In this document: piece after piece, positions 8,620 through 17,873 of the stretch
How positions within the stretch are numbered: the stretch's first letter is position 1
Layout: each line of letters opens with the position of its first letter
Assembly: GCA_034440575.1 (NCBI GenBank)
Contig: JAOTOL010001243.1
Location: 1-64,000 of the forward strand
Source of the DNA: Imbricaverruca yamaguchii
Taxonomy: Eukaryota > Arthropoda > Thecostraca > Neoverrucidae
Direction: 5' to 3'
DNA length: 64,000 bases
The notes under the pieces: generated by a model
Seen by the model: the letters and a program-made list of their open reading frames with translations, nothing else
Databases searched by the model: none
Told to the model about the DNA's origin: nothing
Position numbers and translations under genes: made by a program

Positions 8620-9816
8620 TCACACCGCCGGCACTAAACTGTTGGACGATTTCAGTCGATTAGTTATGTTGTGCATTTGTTTTAAATATCGTTTGTACAT
8701 TTTAACACACGCAATTGACGGAACTGATGTCACCACCGTCGACACTAATGTCGTGTCGTCCACGTATTCCAGGCCGGCCTGCAGATCGCCGCCGTTGCGC
8801 TTGGACACCGCTGGATCGGTGGCTGTGTCGGCGACAACGGTAGCGGTGTGTTTCGCGACAGCGCCGACGACGGTCCCAATCTCTCCGTCGTTGTCATCGT
8901 CGTCGTCGTCGTCTGCTACTACTGCCGCCGCCGCCGGATAGGTGTCGAAGTGCAATGTGTGATGATCCATTTTGTACGCAGTCTGCACAGTCTGTTTCAG
9001 TAGCTCCACAGAATTGCCAGTGCACAAGATGAATTTATTTTTATAAAAACAGTGCACCGATCGGCAGTAGTATTGAACATTTTTCGCTATCAGAGCGATA
9101 ACGGTGCCGAGCAGCACGAACAGTATATCGTGCATGATGCTCATTTCCATGATTTGTGCATGAACGTGTATTTCGTAGTGTTTTGTTTCAAAATCAAACT
9201 CAAACGCAATTTGGTCCGGCACACAAGAACGGAAGTGTGCCAAATTATTGTGCGTCTTGTCGTTCGGCGTCGCGTGTGCAGCTGTGCCTGTCAACACGTG
9301 CGGCGCCGAGATACGTTTTTGCCGGAGTTTGCCATTCGGCAACATGTCGTGCGACACAATATCTTCAAGATCGAGTTGGCCGCATTTCAAAGTCGGTGTC
9401 AGTCGTGCGGTTTCGTATACAAACAGACGCTTCTGACTGTACGTGTTTACGTTGATCAACAACTGCGTGAGCCGCAAAAGCACTTGCTCTACAATCACTT
9501 TGGTGTAGCCGATATCGACCGACGACGACGTCATCATGGCGATGTTTTGTATGTGATTTGTAATACAATTTTTCAGCGAAATAATATCTTTTCGGAACGG
9601 CAACAGCGGCAACTTGAATCCGTTTTCAACATTCGTTATGTCGTACTGAATGTGATGCAGATTGTGCTGTTTGAACCGCAAACTGGCACACAGATCGTAG
9701 TCGATTCCGACCGCCGGCGGTCGATTATAGTCCAAAAATACTTTGTTGTAGTTTGCCGCCACATACGGCGACTTGTCGTGCACGAACGGAATCATAATTA
9801 TATTATTGTATTTCAT
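8620..9816 (-). CDS. Unrecognised viral membrane protein
   Basis: 398 residues from an ATG at 9816. The N-terminal 220 residues are globular. A hydrophobic segment at about 229-246 (HDILFVLLGTVIALIAKNV) is a probable membrane helix. A Cys pair region (YYCRSVHC) follows, then an Asp run near 305-318 coded by GTC repeats, and a basic C-terminal helix. Family unknown. It is the downstream member of a same-strand pair: the gene at 9858-10991 ends 42 bases upstream. The C-terminal low-complexity block is probably variable. Confidence 0.6.
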   Translation of the reverse strand: MKYNNIIMIPFVHDKSPYVAANYNKVFLDYNRPPAVGIDYDLCASLRFKQHNLHHIQYDITNVENGFKLPLLPFRKDIISLKNCITNHIQNIAMMTSSSVDIGYTKVIVEQVLLRLTQLLINVNTYSQKRLFVYETARLTPTLKCGQLDLEDIVSHDMLPNGKLRQKRISAPHVLTGTAAHATPNDKTHNNLAHFRSCVPDQIAFEFDFETKHYEIHVHAQIMEMSIMHDILFVLLGTVIALIAKNVQYYCRSVHCFYKNKFILCTGNSVELLKQTVQTAYKMDHHTLHFDTYPAAAAVVADDDDDDDNDGEIGTVVGAVAKHTATVVADTATDPAVSKRNGGDLQAGLEYVDDTTLVSTVVTSVPSIACVKMYKRYLKQMHNITNRLKSSNSLVPAV

Positions 9817-9857
9817 TCGGCGTATCTGTTCTTGAATAGTATTGAATTCATCGAGAT

Positions 9858-10991
9858 CTATCGGTTGGCGAGAAATGTTTTCATGAAGTGCGTCCAGTCT
9901 GTCACGGAACTATTGTTGCGGTAATCGTGCACCGGCCGACTGATGTGCTGCAGACAACGATGCAAATCGGGAAGCGTCACGCGCGTCGCCGTCGGACCGC
10001 TGAGCTGTTCGTGATTTACGGCATTTCGGATGTCGGCGAACAGCCGCATTTCGGTGCCGTCAGTGCCAACGAAACCGTTTCGCCGCAGGAATGATTCTGC
10101 GTCAACAGTCACACAGCACGACTGCTTCGTCAACTCACTCGCATGGTTGGCCATTGTGTCGAAGGGTGCTTGCAGATTCGCCACCGTTGCCGTTTTACAC
10201 TGACGACCGCCGGTGTTATCGTAGTCCACGCCGAACAGTGCGTTATGCAAATTGGATAGAGCCTCCAGACACGTATCGCGTGCGTTGACGCTGAACACGT
10301 TCGTCGTTTCGGTCATACTCGCGTACAGACACTTGAATAGTTTCAGACACATATAATTCAATAGTCGTCTGTCGAAATACAGATTGCCTTCGTTCTTGCC
10401 GTGTGACGTGTGGTTGATGTAAAACGTACTCACACGTTCAGGACAGTATTTCAAATAGGAGACAATGGTGCGGTAGCCGCCGTAGATGAGCGGTCGCAGT
10501 ACACTATATTGACACTGGCCGCCGGAGCACGATTCGCCGCCACCGTCGTGAGTTTGCACTTTCAACAAATATGAATGCATCACGTCAATGTCCGGAAAGA
10601 CACTGACGTTCGACTGCGCAATGTCGGTCTGCAACAGTTTGGTCGAAAGCACGTAAATCTGAACGTCTGTGTCCAAAGGCGGCGCCGAACCAGCTTCAAT
10701 GCTGATCGATGTGGCTTGTATATGTTTGCACAGCATGCGATACACATTGCTGCCCATCACGACGTGGCTGTGTGCACGTATGAATTGTGTTAGCTGCTCA
10801 GACCAGTTGGGTGTAATTTTGAATTTGTTCAATTCTTGCCGCTCCGGCGTTTTGCCGTACATCAAAGTGGTCGTGTCGAGCATCATTACAATCGTATACA
10901 GCACCACTGTGCCCAACGTTCGTTGTCGACTATCATCCATCAGAGTAGACACATACGGCGTGTGCAGCGACGTCGTCGTCGGCGGGTTCAT
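9858..10991 (-). CDS. Unrecognised viral protein with N-terminal membrane segment
   Basis: 377 residues from an ATG at 10991, preceded within 20 bases by TATAATAAAAC. A hydrophobic stretch at about 27-46 (TVVLYTIVMMLDTTTLMY) may be a signal anchor. The remainder is a mixed alpha/beta globular sequence with about eleven Cys, several in pairs (SCSGGQC; QSCCVTV), compatible with a disulfide-bonded luminal or virion-surface domain. I do not recognise the family. It is uninterrupted. Neighbours on both sides are same-strand viral genes. Confidence 0.6.
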   Translation of the reverse strand: MNPPTTTSLHTPYVSTLMDDSRQRTLGTVVLYTIVMMLDTTTLMYGKTPERQELNKFKITPNWSEQLTQFIRAHSHVVMGSNVYRMLCKHIQATSISIEAGSAPPLDTDVQIYVLSTKLLQTDIAQSNVSVFPDIDVMHSYLLKVQTHDGGGESCSGGQCQYSVLRPLIYGGYRTIVSYLKYCPERVSTFYINHTSHGKNEGNLYFDRRLLNYMCLKLFKCLYASMTETTNVFSVNARDTCLEALSNLHNALFGVDYDNTGGRQCKTATVANLQAPFDTMANHASELTKQSCCVTVDAESFLRRNGFVGTDGTEMRLFADIRNAVNHEQLSGPTATRVTLPDLHRCLQHISRPVHDYRNNSSVTDWTHFMKTFLANR

Positions 10992-10997
10992 GTTTTA

Positions 10998-11492
10998 TTA
11001 TAAGTCGTTTGTCAGCATTTCGCGCACGCTGGCGTACAAACTGGAATTCCGATAGTTATCCAACACGATGTCCAGCTCTGTACGATTGTAGCCGATAATT
11101 GTGCGAAAATCGATAACACGATTACCGTCGTGTAGCAATCGTTTTATTAAACTTATTTCCATTTCTTGCAGATGCGTAGACAAATAGTGCACCAAACGAA
11201 TGACAGAATTGCGAAACGGTGTCGGTCCGGCGCCGTCGTCAGACAACATCCAATCGAGCGAACCGATACTGTCCAATGTCGTGCACAGTGATGCGCCCAG
11301 ACGTTCGTTGCGCAGTGCCGGCAATTGAAACATAATCGCCGGCGGATCGTTTTGGTATTTGATGTTAAAGTTGGGCGGCGTCGCACCGCGCGACATGTCG
11401 TCGGCGTCACATCGCGCGACATGTTGTCGGGCGACAAACGCGACGAGCAGCAACGACAACAATCGTCGAAGCCAGTTTTGTAGCCAAATCAT
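10998..11492 (-). CDS. Small viral protein with signal peptide
   Basis: 164 residues. The N-terminus MIWLQNWLRRLLSLLLVAFVA is a typical signal peptide or signal anchor (basic residues, then a hydrophobic core). The remainder is soluble-looking with two Cys. The ATG is preceded by AATATAAAAC, the same kind of motif as at 10991. Its stop lies only 6 bases from the next start, fitting the tight packing of the block. Function unknown. Confidence 0.55.
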   Translation of the reverse strand: MIWLQNWLRRLLSLLLVAFVARQHVARCDADDMSRGATPPNFNIKYQNDPPAIMFQLPALRNERLGASLCTTLDSIGSLDWMLSDDGAGPTPFRNSVIRLVHYLSTHLQEMEISLIKRLLHDGNRVIDFRTIIGYNRTELDIVLDNYRNSSLYASVREMLTNDL

Positions 11493-11525
11493 GTTTTATA
11501 TTTTTATTTTCAAACATAAATGTAT

Positions 11526-11837
11526 TTAGATGATCGGCGATACACTCACCGGGATCTTGGCCACGAGCGTCAGACTATAATCCTGTTCCGTTTCGATGTC
11601 CGTGTACATCTCTTTGTACAGCACTGGCATGTAATACTGTTCCATGCCGGCGTCGTCCGAACCGTACGCCAGCGGGTTGTTATTGTTGGTGACAAAAAGT
11701 TTCAACAAATCCTCTATCGTGAACAAATACAATCGGGTATCTTTGAACGCTAGCACGGCAGTGGTATCGGCCGGCTGCAACTCCGTCAGTGTTTTCAGTC
11801 TGTAGTTGAGATATTTCGTTAATTCAATGTCGTCCAT
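11526..11837 (-). CDS. Small unrecognised viral protein
   Basis: 103 residues from an ATG at 11837, with ATATAATAAAAG about 12 bases upstream. Composition is globular and acidic, without a membrane segment or recognisable motif. It lies between the kinesin-like gene and the signal-peptide gene, in the same orientation, with 33-base spacers. It is in frame with the downstream gene, but two stops separate them, so they are distinct. Confidence 0.5.
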   Translation of the reverse strand: MDDIELTKYLNYRLKTLTELQPADTTAVLAFKDTRLYLFTIEDLLKLFVTNNNNPLAYGSDDAGMEQYYMPVLYKEMYTDIETEQDYSLTLVAKIPVSVSPII

Positions 11838-11870
11838 ACTTGCTTTTATTATATTAATTATCAGTGTTGG

Positions 11871-13460
11871 TTATTTGCGTTTACTCGGCCGATCGCTGGA
11901 TACTTTTGCTTTTCGTTTTCTGGTTTTCGCCGATGTGGTAGTAGTGCGTCCGCCACCACCACCACCGCCGCTGCCGTCGCCGTAACCGCCGACAATCTGT
12001 TGCAGAAACCTGACGTTGGATTTGTTCGCCTCGTTCACAATTGAATTATATTTTGCATTCCGCATTTCGTACGGATGAAAGTGTACGATTGACACTATAG
12101 TCGACACATCGGCTGTTATAACGTTGTTGCCGGTCGACGACAATTGCGGCGGTTCCCGAGTCATATCGAAATCTTCACCAACGTTTGACGGCGCATCGTT
12201 GCCGCCATCGCTGGGTACATCTGCGATGCTGTCGCTTTGCAGCTTGTTAATAACAGCACCAGCCTTGGCATTGCGTTCAAAATAGTGTGCCACCAACGCC
12301 GGCACGTTACTCGTGACCGATGTACGCTTTTGTCGCTGGACAGACTTGATGTAGTCCAGTGTTTCGGAAATGTTTTTGTTAATCGCCGCCGCCTCCTTCA
12401 CTTGCACCGGCAACGAGTCAGTCGTGACCCGCTCGTTGCCGGCCATGTCTACCATGACGAAATATTGCGGATTATCGTCAGCATTCTGTCTGTACGTGAC
12501 CACGTAAAATGCAGACGAACGACTGCTGTTCGCATTCAGCGGCGTTCCTCGCACAATCAGCGGGATCATATGTGAACGTATTGCTGTTTTAAAATTTCTA
12601 GAACTTTGGCTTATGGTGTGACCGATGTCGGCGCCGATGTCGCGGCTGTCAAACAGTTGAGCAATGGGAATTTGTGTCAGCTTCGTGTCAATGCCGCGAT
12701 CGCGCACTTCTGTGCTGTTCATGCCTTTGGCCAAATTCGGACCGTGGTTTTGCAACAGTAGCGCGCTGCCGTTCGCTGTCAGGTCCTCGTCGGAATATAT
12801 CAACGGTACATTGTGGACGGTTTTGTTCTTTGAGAATAGATCATGCAAAGAATTGATGTAGGCCTGACAGCCGGACAGTGTAGACGAGTTCAGCGTTTCT
12901 TCGGTGGCGTTTTCAAACAGTCGCGACAAACTGTACTGCAGCATGCCATTCTCGTCATCGCTGCCGAACAGTGTATGCGACTTGCCCGTTCCGCTCGGAC
13001 CGATCATGAGCACGATCATGTTCGACTCATTCTCGATCATGTTTTCCAAATAAATATTCATCGCTTCGAACAGTTGGTCTTGTCGTTCGTTTACCGATAT
13101 TCCGGGCATGTGCACTGACAGCGGCTGTGCATGGCTGTCACCGGATGAGCGCACCGTCAGATAGCCGGTGCTCTCGTCGACGTCTGTGACCGCTTTCCGC
13201 GGTGTGGCATGCACTGTGTCGTCGTACGGCCGAGCACGCACCACCACCGACACGCGTTTATCAGCAGCCACGAGAACGGCTGTCAGACATATCTTAACCA
13301 GCCGGTTCAGTCCTACATAGTACAAATAGCGATTGTCATGGTCCAAGTTATGACTGCAGCGTTTTTTCGATTCAGCCATGTTCAATATGTTGGAATATTT
13401 ATCAAATTCTCGTTTATAATAGTCATAGTGTTTGTGTAGTTTCTGTAGCGTTTTGTCCAT
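11871..13460 (-). CDS. Divergent kinesin-like motor ATPase of viral origin
   Basis: 529 residues. Kinesin motor hallmarks appear in the right order: VSVVVRARP (about 70-78, the opening strand); P-loop IGPSGTGKSHT (153-163); switch I NANSSRSSAF (309-318, family N..SSRSH); switch II VMVDMAGNERV (335-345, family DLAGSE); an INKNISETL helix (360-368); and a closing strand near 440. The head of a kinesin binds microtubules and moves cargo by ATP hydrolysis. Here the switch-II Ser is Asn and the microtubule-binding loops are poorly conserved, so motility is uncertain. A Lys/Arg-rich, Gly-rich tail ends the protein. The same frame stays open upstream to the TAA at 13590, so the N-terminal side may be longer and joined to the coiled-coil ORF before it. 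Confidence 0.65.
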   Translation of the reverse strand: MDKTLQKLHKHYDYYKREFDKYSNILNMAESKKRCSHNLDHDNRYLYYVGLNRLVKICLTAVLVAADKRVSVVVRARPYDDTVHATPRKAVTDVDESTGYLTVRSSGDSHAQPLSVHMPGISVNERQDQLFEAMNIYLENMIENESNMIVLMIGPSGTGKSHTLFGSDDENGMLQYSLSRLFENATEETLNSSTLSGCQAYINSLHDLFSKNKTVHNVPLIYSDEDLTANGSALLLQNHGPNLAKGMNSTEVRDRGIDTKLTQIPIAQLFDSRDIGADIGHTISQSSRNFKTAIRSHMIPLIVRGTPLNANSSRSSAFYVVTYRQNADDNPQYFVMVDMAGNERVTTDSLPVQVKEAAAINKNISETLDYIKSVQRQKRTSVTSNVPALVAHYFERNAKAGAVINKLQSDSIADVPSDGGNDAPSNVGEDFDMTREPPQLSSTGNNVITADVSTIVSIVHFHPYEMRNAKYNSIVNEANKSNVRFLQQIVGGYGDGSGGGGGGGRTTTTSAKTRKRKAKVSSDRPSKRK

Positions 13461-13589
13461 GTCGGCAAGCGATGAGAACAGTTTCAGCGCGGAATTTTGT
13501 TTGTCATCGCATGCCGCTTTGTGCGTGGAATCCAGAATGTTGAGCAGACTTTTGATTTGTTTCAGACGTAATTCGGCACGCTTCCTGAA

Positions 13590-14537
13590 TTATTTCAACG
13601 ACTTCACCAGTTTGCTGCAACGTGTCTCGTCCAATGTCATTTCACCCAATTTTTGCGGCGAGAAATTATCGATGTCGGCGAGCAGTCTGCGAATCTTGTC
13701 TGCGCGTTCTGGATTCTGACACAATGTCGACAATTTGTCTAACGTGTCTGCGTCCAGGCAGTCCATTAGACGCTGCAGTTGTGTCTGTTCGACCGACTGC
13801 TGATTTCGTTTTTCGTTTAACTTATTTTTAAATACTTGTAAGTCGGCCTGCAATAATATCACATCTTCTGTGGTCTTTTTCAGCTTGGTCAAACACTGGT
13901 CGCTACCGACTTCTGGCGGTGGAGCCATCGTCAAGTCTTCGCTCGGACCAAGAGTGTTGCCGACTTCCGGCAACGGATCCGTCGTCAAGTCGTCGCTTGG
14001 ACCGAAAATGCCACCGATATTCGACGGCGGCGTTTTCGGATCGACGGCGGCATCGACCGGTGGCGATTCCGTCGACTTGAGTTCCGGTTCGGCGGTCGGC
14101 GTTTGTTGGGTCGACAACAATTCTTTCTGAGCATTGTCGAGTTCGTCGTGTGTATCTTTCTCTGTCATTTCTAGATCAGAAATATCATTATTTAAATATT
14201 TCAAATTGCTCATAGCATCGGTAGCCTTTGTTATTTGTCTGATCGGTGTAATCTGTTCGGTTCTGTCCTCGTACGTGAAATCTGTTTTAGATTTATCCAG
14301 AGCCAATTTGAAACAGCCCGACACGAATTTCAGCGGACACGACGACGGGTTATCGGAATAGCCTTTTAGCGTTTCCTTCGCAACGTCTAAGTTTTTTTTT
14401 AATATCTCGGCACTACGAACACACCTTTCATGTGAACGCTTATCTTTTCTGATGAATCGCCCGACGGTGTCAACAAATCGCTGTTTTCCGCTCGGCGTGT
14501 ATCGTGGTATAGTTTCAACGTCTCGATCGAAATACAC
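13590..14537 (-). CDS. Coiled-coil viral ORF in frame with the kinesin-like ORF
   Basis: 315 codons: a basic N-terminal part, helical Lys/Glu-rich segments, a central Pro/Ser/Thr linker with a repeated block (GPSDDLTTDPLPEVG and a near copy), then a heptad-like region (about 210-270). It ends at TAA 13590-13592. The frame then continues open for 43 codons straight into the start of the kinesin-like ORF, with coding-like composition throughout. Either the two ORFs were one tail-motor gene now split by one stop, or the stop is read through. Its 5' end overlaps the Ser-rich ORF at 14399-14977. Confidence 0.5.
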   Translation of the reverse strand: MYFDRDVETIPRYTPSGKQRFVDTVGRFIRKDKRSHERCVRSAEILKKNLDVAKETLKGYSDNPSSCPLKFVSGCFKLALDKSKTDFTYEDRTEQITPIRQITKATDAMSNLKYLNNDISDLEMTEKDTHDELDNAQKELLSTQQTPTAEPELKSTESPPVDAAVDPKTPPSNIGGIFGPSDDLTTDPLPEVGNTLGPSEDLTMAPPPEVGSDQCLTKLKKTTEDVILLQADLQVFKNKLNEKRNQQSVEQTQLQRLMDCLDADTLDKLSTLCQNPERADKIRRLLADIDNFSPQKLGEMTLDETRCSKLVKSLK

Positions 14538-14977
14538 GGTTCAAACGGCAATACAAACGTACTGGATTGTTGATGATTCGCAACGTCACTAATATTACTG
14601 GCACTGCTGTTGGACGAGCCCCATTCGCTATTGTTGGCGCTGCTGATACCGCTCGACATATTGTGTCCCGACGATGATGTCGTTTCCGACGCAGCACTGT
14701 CCGTGCTCATTAACATGTTCGACAAGTTGCGTTTCTTGTTGTGGGACGACTTTGAGTTGCGTTTGTCCGTCTTGCCACCGAGTAAAGATCTGCTGCGGCT
14801 ACGGACTGGCTGAGCGCTGCTTTCTTTACGGGGTGCGTCATGTTTCGAGTTCCGTCTTCGGAACAATTTGTTCATAATATTCTTTTTTATTGACATATAA
14901 ACATACAGTAAATTATATACTATGTATATTTGGAACACACACATACATGCAGCATACACACTCGTCACACGACTCAT
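14399..14977 (-). CDS. Serine-rich viral ORF
   Basis: 192 codons. The ATG at 14977 lies one base beyond the stop of the upstream gene. The N-terminus has a hydrophobic stretch (about 8-27), followed by a basic region (NKLFRRRNSKHD...) and a Ser/Asn-rich middle. An internal ATG at 14875 or 14896 is an alternative start. It ends in TAA at 14397-14399 next to an A8-9 homopolymer and overlaps the next ORF by 139 bases in another frame. A homopolymer frameshift fusing the two cannot be excluded. Function unknown. Confidence 0.45.
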   Translation of the reverse strand: MSRVTSVYAACMCVFQIYIVYNLLYVYMSIKKNIMNKLFRRRNSKHDAPRKESSAQPVRSRSRSLLGGKTDKRNSKSSHNKKRNLSNMLMSTDSAASETTSSSGHNMSSGISSANNSEWGSSNSSASNISDVANHQQSSTFVLPFEPCISIETLKLYHDTRRAENSDLLTPSGDSSEKISVHMKGVFVVPRY

Positions 14978-14978
14978 C

Positions 14979-15326
14979 TCATAACACCATAGTGGCGCCT
15001 ATGCTTTCATTAATTTGACAAACGTCCAGCAGTTGCTGTTCCTGCTCGGACGCACATATATACAACGGCTCTTTCAGCAACACGTCTGTTATTATGTCCG
15101 TCCATTGTTCGGACGGATATATGTAGCGATAGTTGTCCCAGTTGTTCTGTTCGCAGTGTTCGCACACAACATTTTCAGAACAACAAATGGCATTTACGTG
15201 CATCTTGATCATTATAGACATTTGTCGATGGTTATTTTTGCACTGGCGTTTATTACGGTGAACGCGGTTACCACCGTCGTCGTCGGCATATTCCATGTTC
15301 ATGTCGCTGCCAATAGTGGCACAATT

Positions 15327-15361
<35 letters not shown>

Positions 15362-15845
15362 ATTCCATGTTCACGTCATTGTCGTAAACGGCTAGACCAG
15401 CGGACAGAATTGTTGCGATTGGCGACACGTCGACAACCGCCGACAAACACGCGCATATTCTTGTGTCGGTGATGGTCTGCCGGCTGCCGAATACATAGCC
15501 GTACCCATACTCGGTGAAGTATAGATTCGGCAGACGAATGTTGCAGTAGTGCGTGTTTGAAATATTTTGTGCATCAATATTCTCGAAACACACATCGTCG
15601 TTGTACAAATGTTTCCACTTGAATATTTCCGAAAAGAAGTCCTCGATCCTCTCGACAAAGATCATTTCGCGTTTCACGCGATTCAGTTCGTCTGTGTACG
15701 TGCCGCTAGCCCTACCTATACCGTTGTAGCCGCCGCCCCCGCCGCCGCCGCCACCACCGCCACCACCACCACCACCGTCGCGACGAACGACATTGCTGCC
15801 AGCCGAGCTGTTCCCGGCAGACTCGCCGCCGCCGCTGGTGCGCAT
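14979..15845 (-). CDS. Unrecognised viral protein with Gly and Asp runs
   Basis: 288 residues from an ATG at 15845, four bases after the previous gene's stop. It has a polyglycine run near 24-39, a globular section with aromatic residues (about 50-145), a polyaspartate run near 164-174, then a Cys/His-rich part (C..H..C, ICCSENVVCEHCEQ) that might bind a metal. No family was recognised. Runs of GTC/ACC triplets show the same slippage-prone composition seen across this viral block. Confidence 0.5.
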
Positions 15846-15849
15846 GAAA

Positions 15850-16518
15850 TTAATCAGCGTCGACTGTCATTCGACCTCGTTTACGTCGATTCGAGGACAT
15901 GCCGTCGCTGTCATCCTCTCCTCCGTTTCCGTCGTGCAGACGCTTTTTCCTGTTGACATGCGGTGCCGTTATCATCGCCAGCTGCCGCTGTTGTTTAATG
16001 TCCGACTCGCCGGCGTCTAACTCGTCCGACACATTGTTTAGCAGACTCTGTTTGAACTTGAGCGACGCTTCGTCGCTGTCGTCCAGATAGATCAGCATTT
16101 TGAAAAACTTCAAAAAGTCTTTAACATACACATGATACTGTCTTGCTATATAGATAATGTAGCCGACGAAACACTGCATGCCAGTCATGGATGATCTGCC
16201 GCCGTTCTTTGCCGATGCGTGCGGCAGACACACCGTGCACTTGCGCAGATATTGATGAACAGACGATGTGCGCGACATATAAAACTGTGTGATGCGCGTC
16301 GACTGTGGTGGCTGCAGATTCGCTTTGTGGTAGTGTTTAATAAAACTGTTGCACGCCCGCGCTGTCAGATACAGCAGGCCTGTGCAGATGTCGTTTCGCG
16401 TCTTACTATTGATACGTATCGGTTTATATTGTTGTTTTTCGTAATGTGAAATCTCCTCGTTGTTCGTGCCCGGTATTTTGTTGTCGATGTTTTTCGCGTT
16501 GAATACAGCGCGATTCAT
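15850..16518 (-). CDS. Unrecognised viral protein directly downstream of the helicase
   Basis: The start is taken as the ATG at 16516-16518, which overlaps the helicase stop (ATGA), typical of tightly packed genes. 222 residues, basic N-terminus, helical middle with an aromatic-rich hydrophobic stretch (GMQCFVGYIIYIARQYHVYV), acidic then very basic tail (NRRKRGRM). Upstream frame to 16566 is open but lies inside the helicase. Function unknown. Co-linear packing suggests joint expression with the helicase. Confidence 0.5.
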   Translation of the reverse strand: MNRAVFNAKNIDNKIPGTNNEEISHYEKQQYKPIRINSKTRNDICTGLLYLTARACNSFIKHYHKANLQPPQSTRITQFYMSRTSSVHQYLRKCTVCLPHASAKNGGRSSMTGMQCFVGYIIYIARQYHVYVKDFLKFFKMLIYLDDSDEASLKFKQSLLNNVSDELDAGESDIKQQRQLAMITAPHVNRKKRLHDGNGGEDDSDGMSSNRRKRGRMTVDAD

Positions 16519-17705
16519 CTTCTTGGTTTTTCCGGTTTGGTGTGACACGTGTCGGTCGCTCTGCATTCGCCATCATCTTTACCACCGCCGTCGCCGCCGA
16601 CTTGTTTCGCTTTTTCAACCTCATGCCGCGCAGTGAACAGATTACACATGACGGTTATCAGCATGCGATTCATGATCGCCGTGTCGTCGCCGGTGCGCGG
16701 CACACTGTTCGTCGTCAGTATAACCTGAAAGCGCACGGACATCTCACGCGACGCCTGATAGATTTCGCGCACGGGAATCTTCTCGTCGCTGCTGATAAGC
16801 GTTTTCACTTGAACCGGTTTGAAGTAGGCGTCGTTCGGCGTTTCGTTGATGATCACGACACGCATGTTTTCGCATTGTGACAATCCGGACGAGTGCTGCT
16901 CCGCACTGCCAAACATGTCGCCAGCATTGTTCGTGCTCGTGCTCGCCACATAGGACGACGGTAAGTTGCACGAATAATTCCCGAACATTTCCTGAATGAG
17001 TTTCGAAAACAGACTCTTGCCCGAATCGGTCGGTCCGACGATGACATACATTGACTTGGACATCGTGCAACTGATCGCGCAGCTCAGAAACATGAGACTT
17101 TCGACAATGTTCTGATTCTGGTTGCGGCACAACACCGACGTGTGCAAATATTATTTCAGCAAGCGCCACTGTTCGACCGTCGGCACTGTCAGTGGTACGC
17201 CGGTCGTTTTCGAACATCGCAAAATCGGATCGTGATCGATCAGATGCAAAATATTTTGATCATCACAGTACAGCACGCCAGTGAGAACATTGGTCAAGTT
17301 GGGATTTTTGTCGAACTGATTTGCACCGTCCGTCAAATATTTGGTAAGGTAAGTATGCACTTTATTAATCACAGCCTGATTGTCTAGCAGACCAGTCAAC
17401 GTATGCAAATGACTGATGAGCATCTCGGCCTTGGTGCGCACATGATTTTGGCTGGTGTTGCCGTCGTCGCTGGGCAGTTGCGATTCTGTCATCACGAACT
17501 TGTTAGTCTGTTCGGTGGCATTCGCGCCGCGACCTTTGCGTTTAACGGGGATAGCCGCCACGGTCGACACGTACTGAACCGACGTCATGTTCGTGTACAA
17601 GTTGAGCATCTTATTCATGCGACACCATTCCCGGCGGTCGTCAGCCAATTTAATTAAATAATTGCGCAACGCTGCCACAATGATGTTGTGTATGGACTTC
17701 TGTCA
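16515..17705 (-). pseudogene. D5-type SF3 replicative helicase, N-truncated and split by a stop
   Basis: Two same-frame ORFs (17151-17678 and 16515-17147) are separated by TAA at 17151-17153. The upstream part carries D5_N-like features (FDKNPN..., then SKTTGVPL). The downstream part has superfamily 3 helicase motifs: Walker A GPTDSGKS, Walker B VVIINETPND, and motif C ILTTNSVPR followed by an arginine (R..MNRM). In large DNA viruses this is the C-terminal half of the D5 primase-helicase that unwinds DNA at the fork. No archaeo-eukaryotic primase domain is present upstream: coding similarity stops near 17,705, which I take as the edge of the viral block. The loss of the N-terminal half together with the in-frame stop makes this a relic. 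Confidence 0.75.
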
Positions 17706-17873
17706 TGTCCACTGACCATTGTTGTAGATGAAAAATTATTTGTATGATTCTGAATAGATAATGCCAGACTTCAGCAGATTCAACGCCACGCAGCACATCA
17801 CTGATTCTATCCAACTCTTAATGTCGACGGACGCGCGTTGCACAGACATATTTACGCTGTTTATGGTGCATTT

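Noticed and set aside
1..17705. Assignment to nimavirus, nudivirus or another named family
   Set aside because: I could not recognise any family-defining gene of those groups. The L1R-type protein and D5-type helicase favour a nucleocytoplasmic relative, but nothing decides the family.
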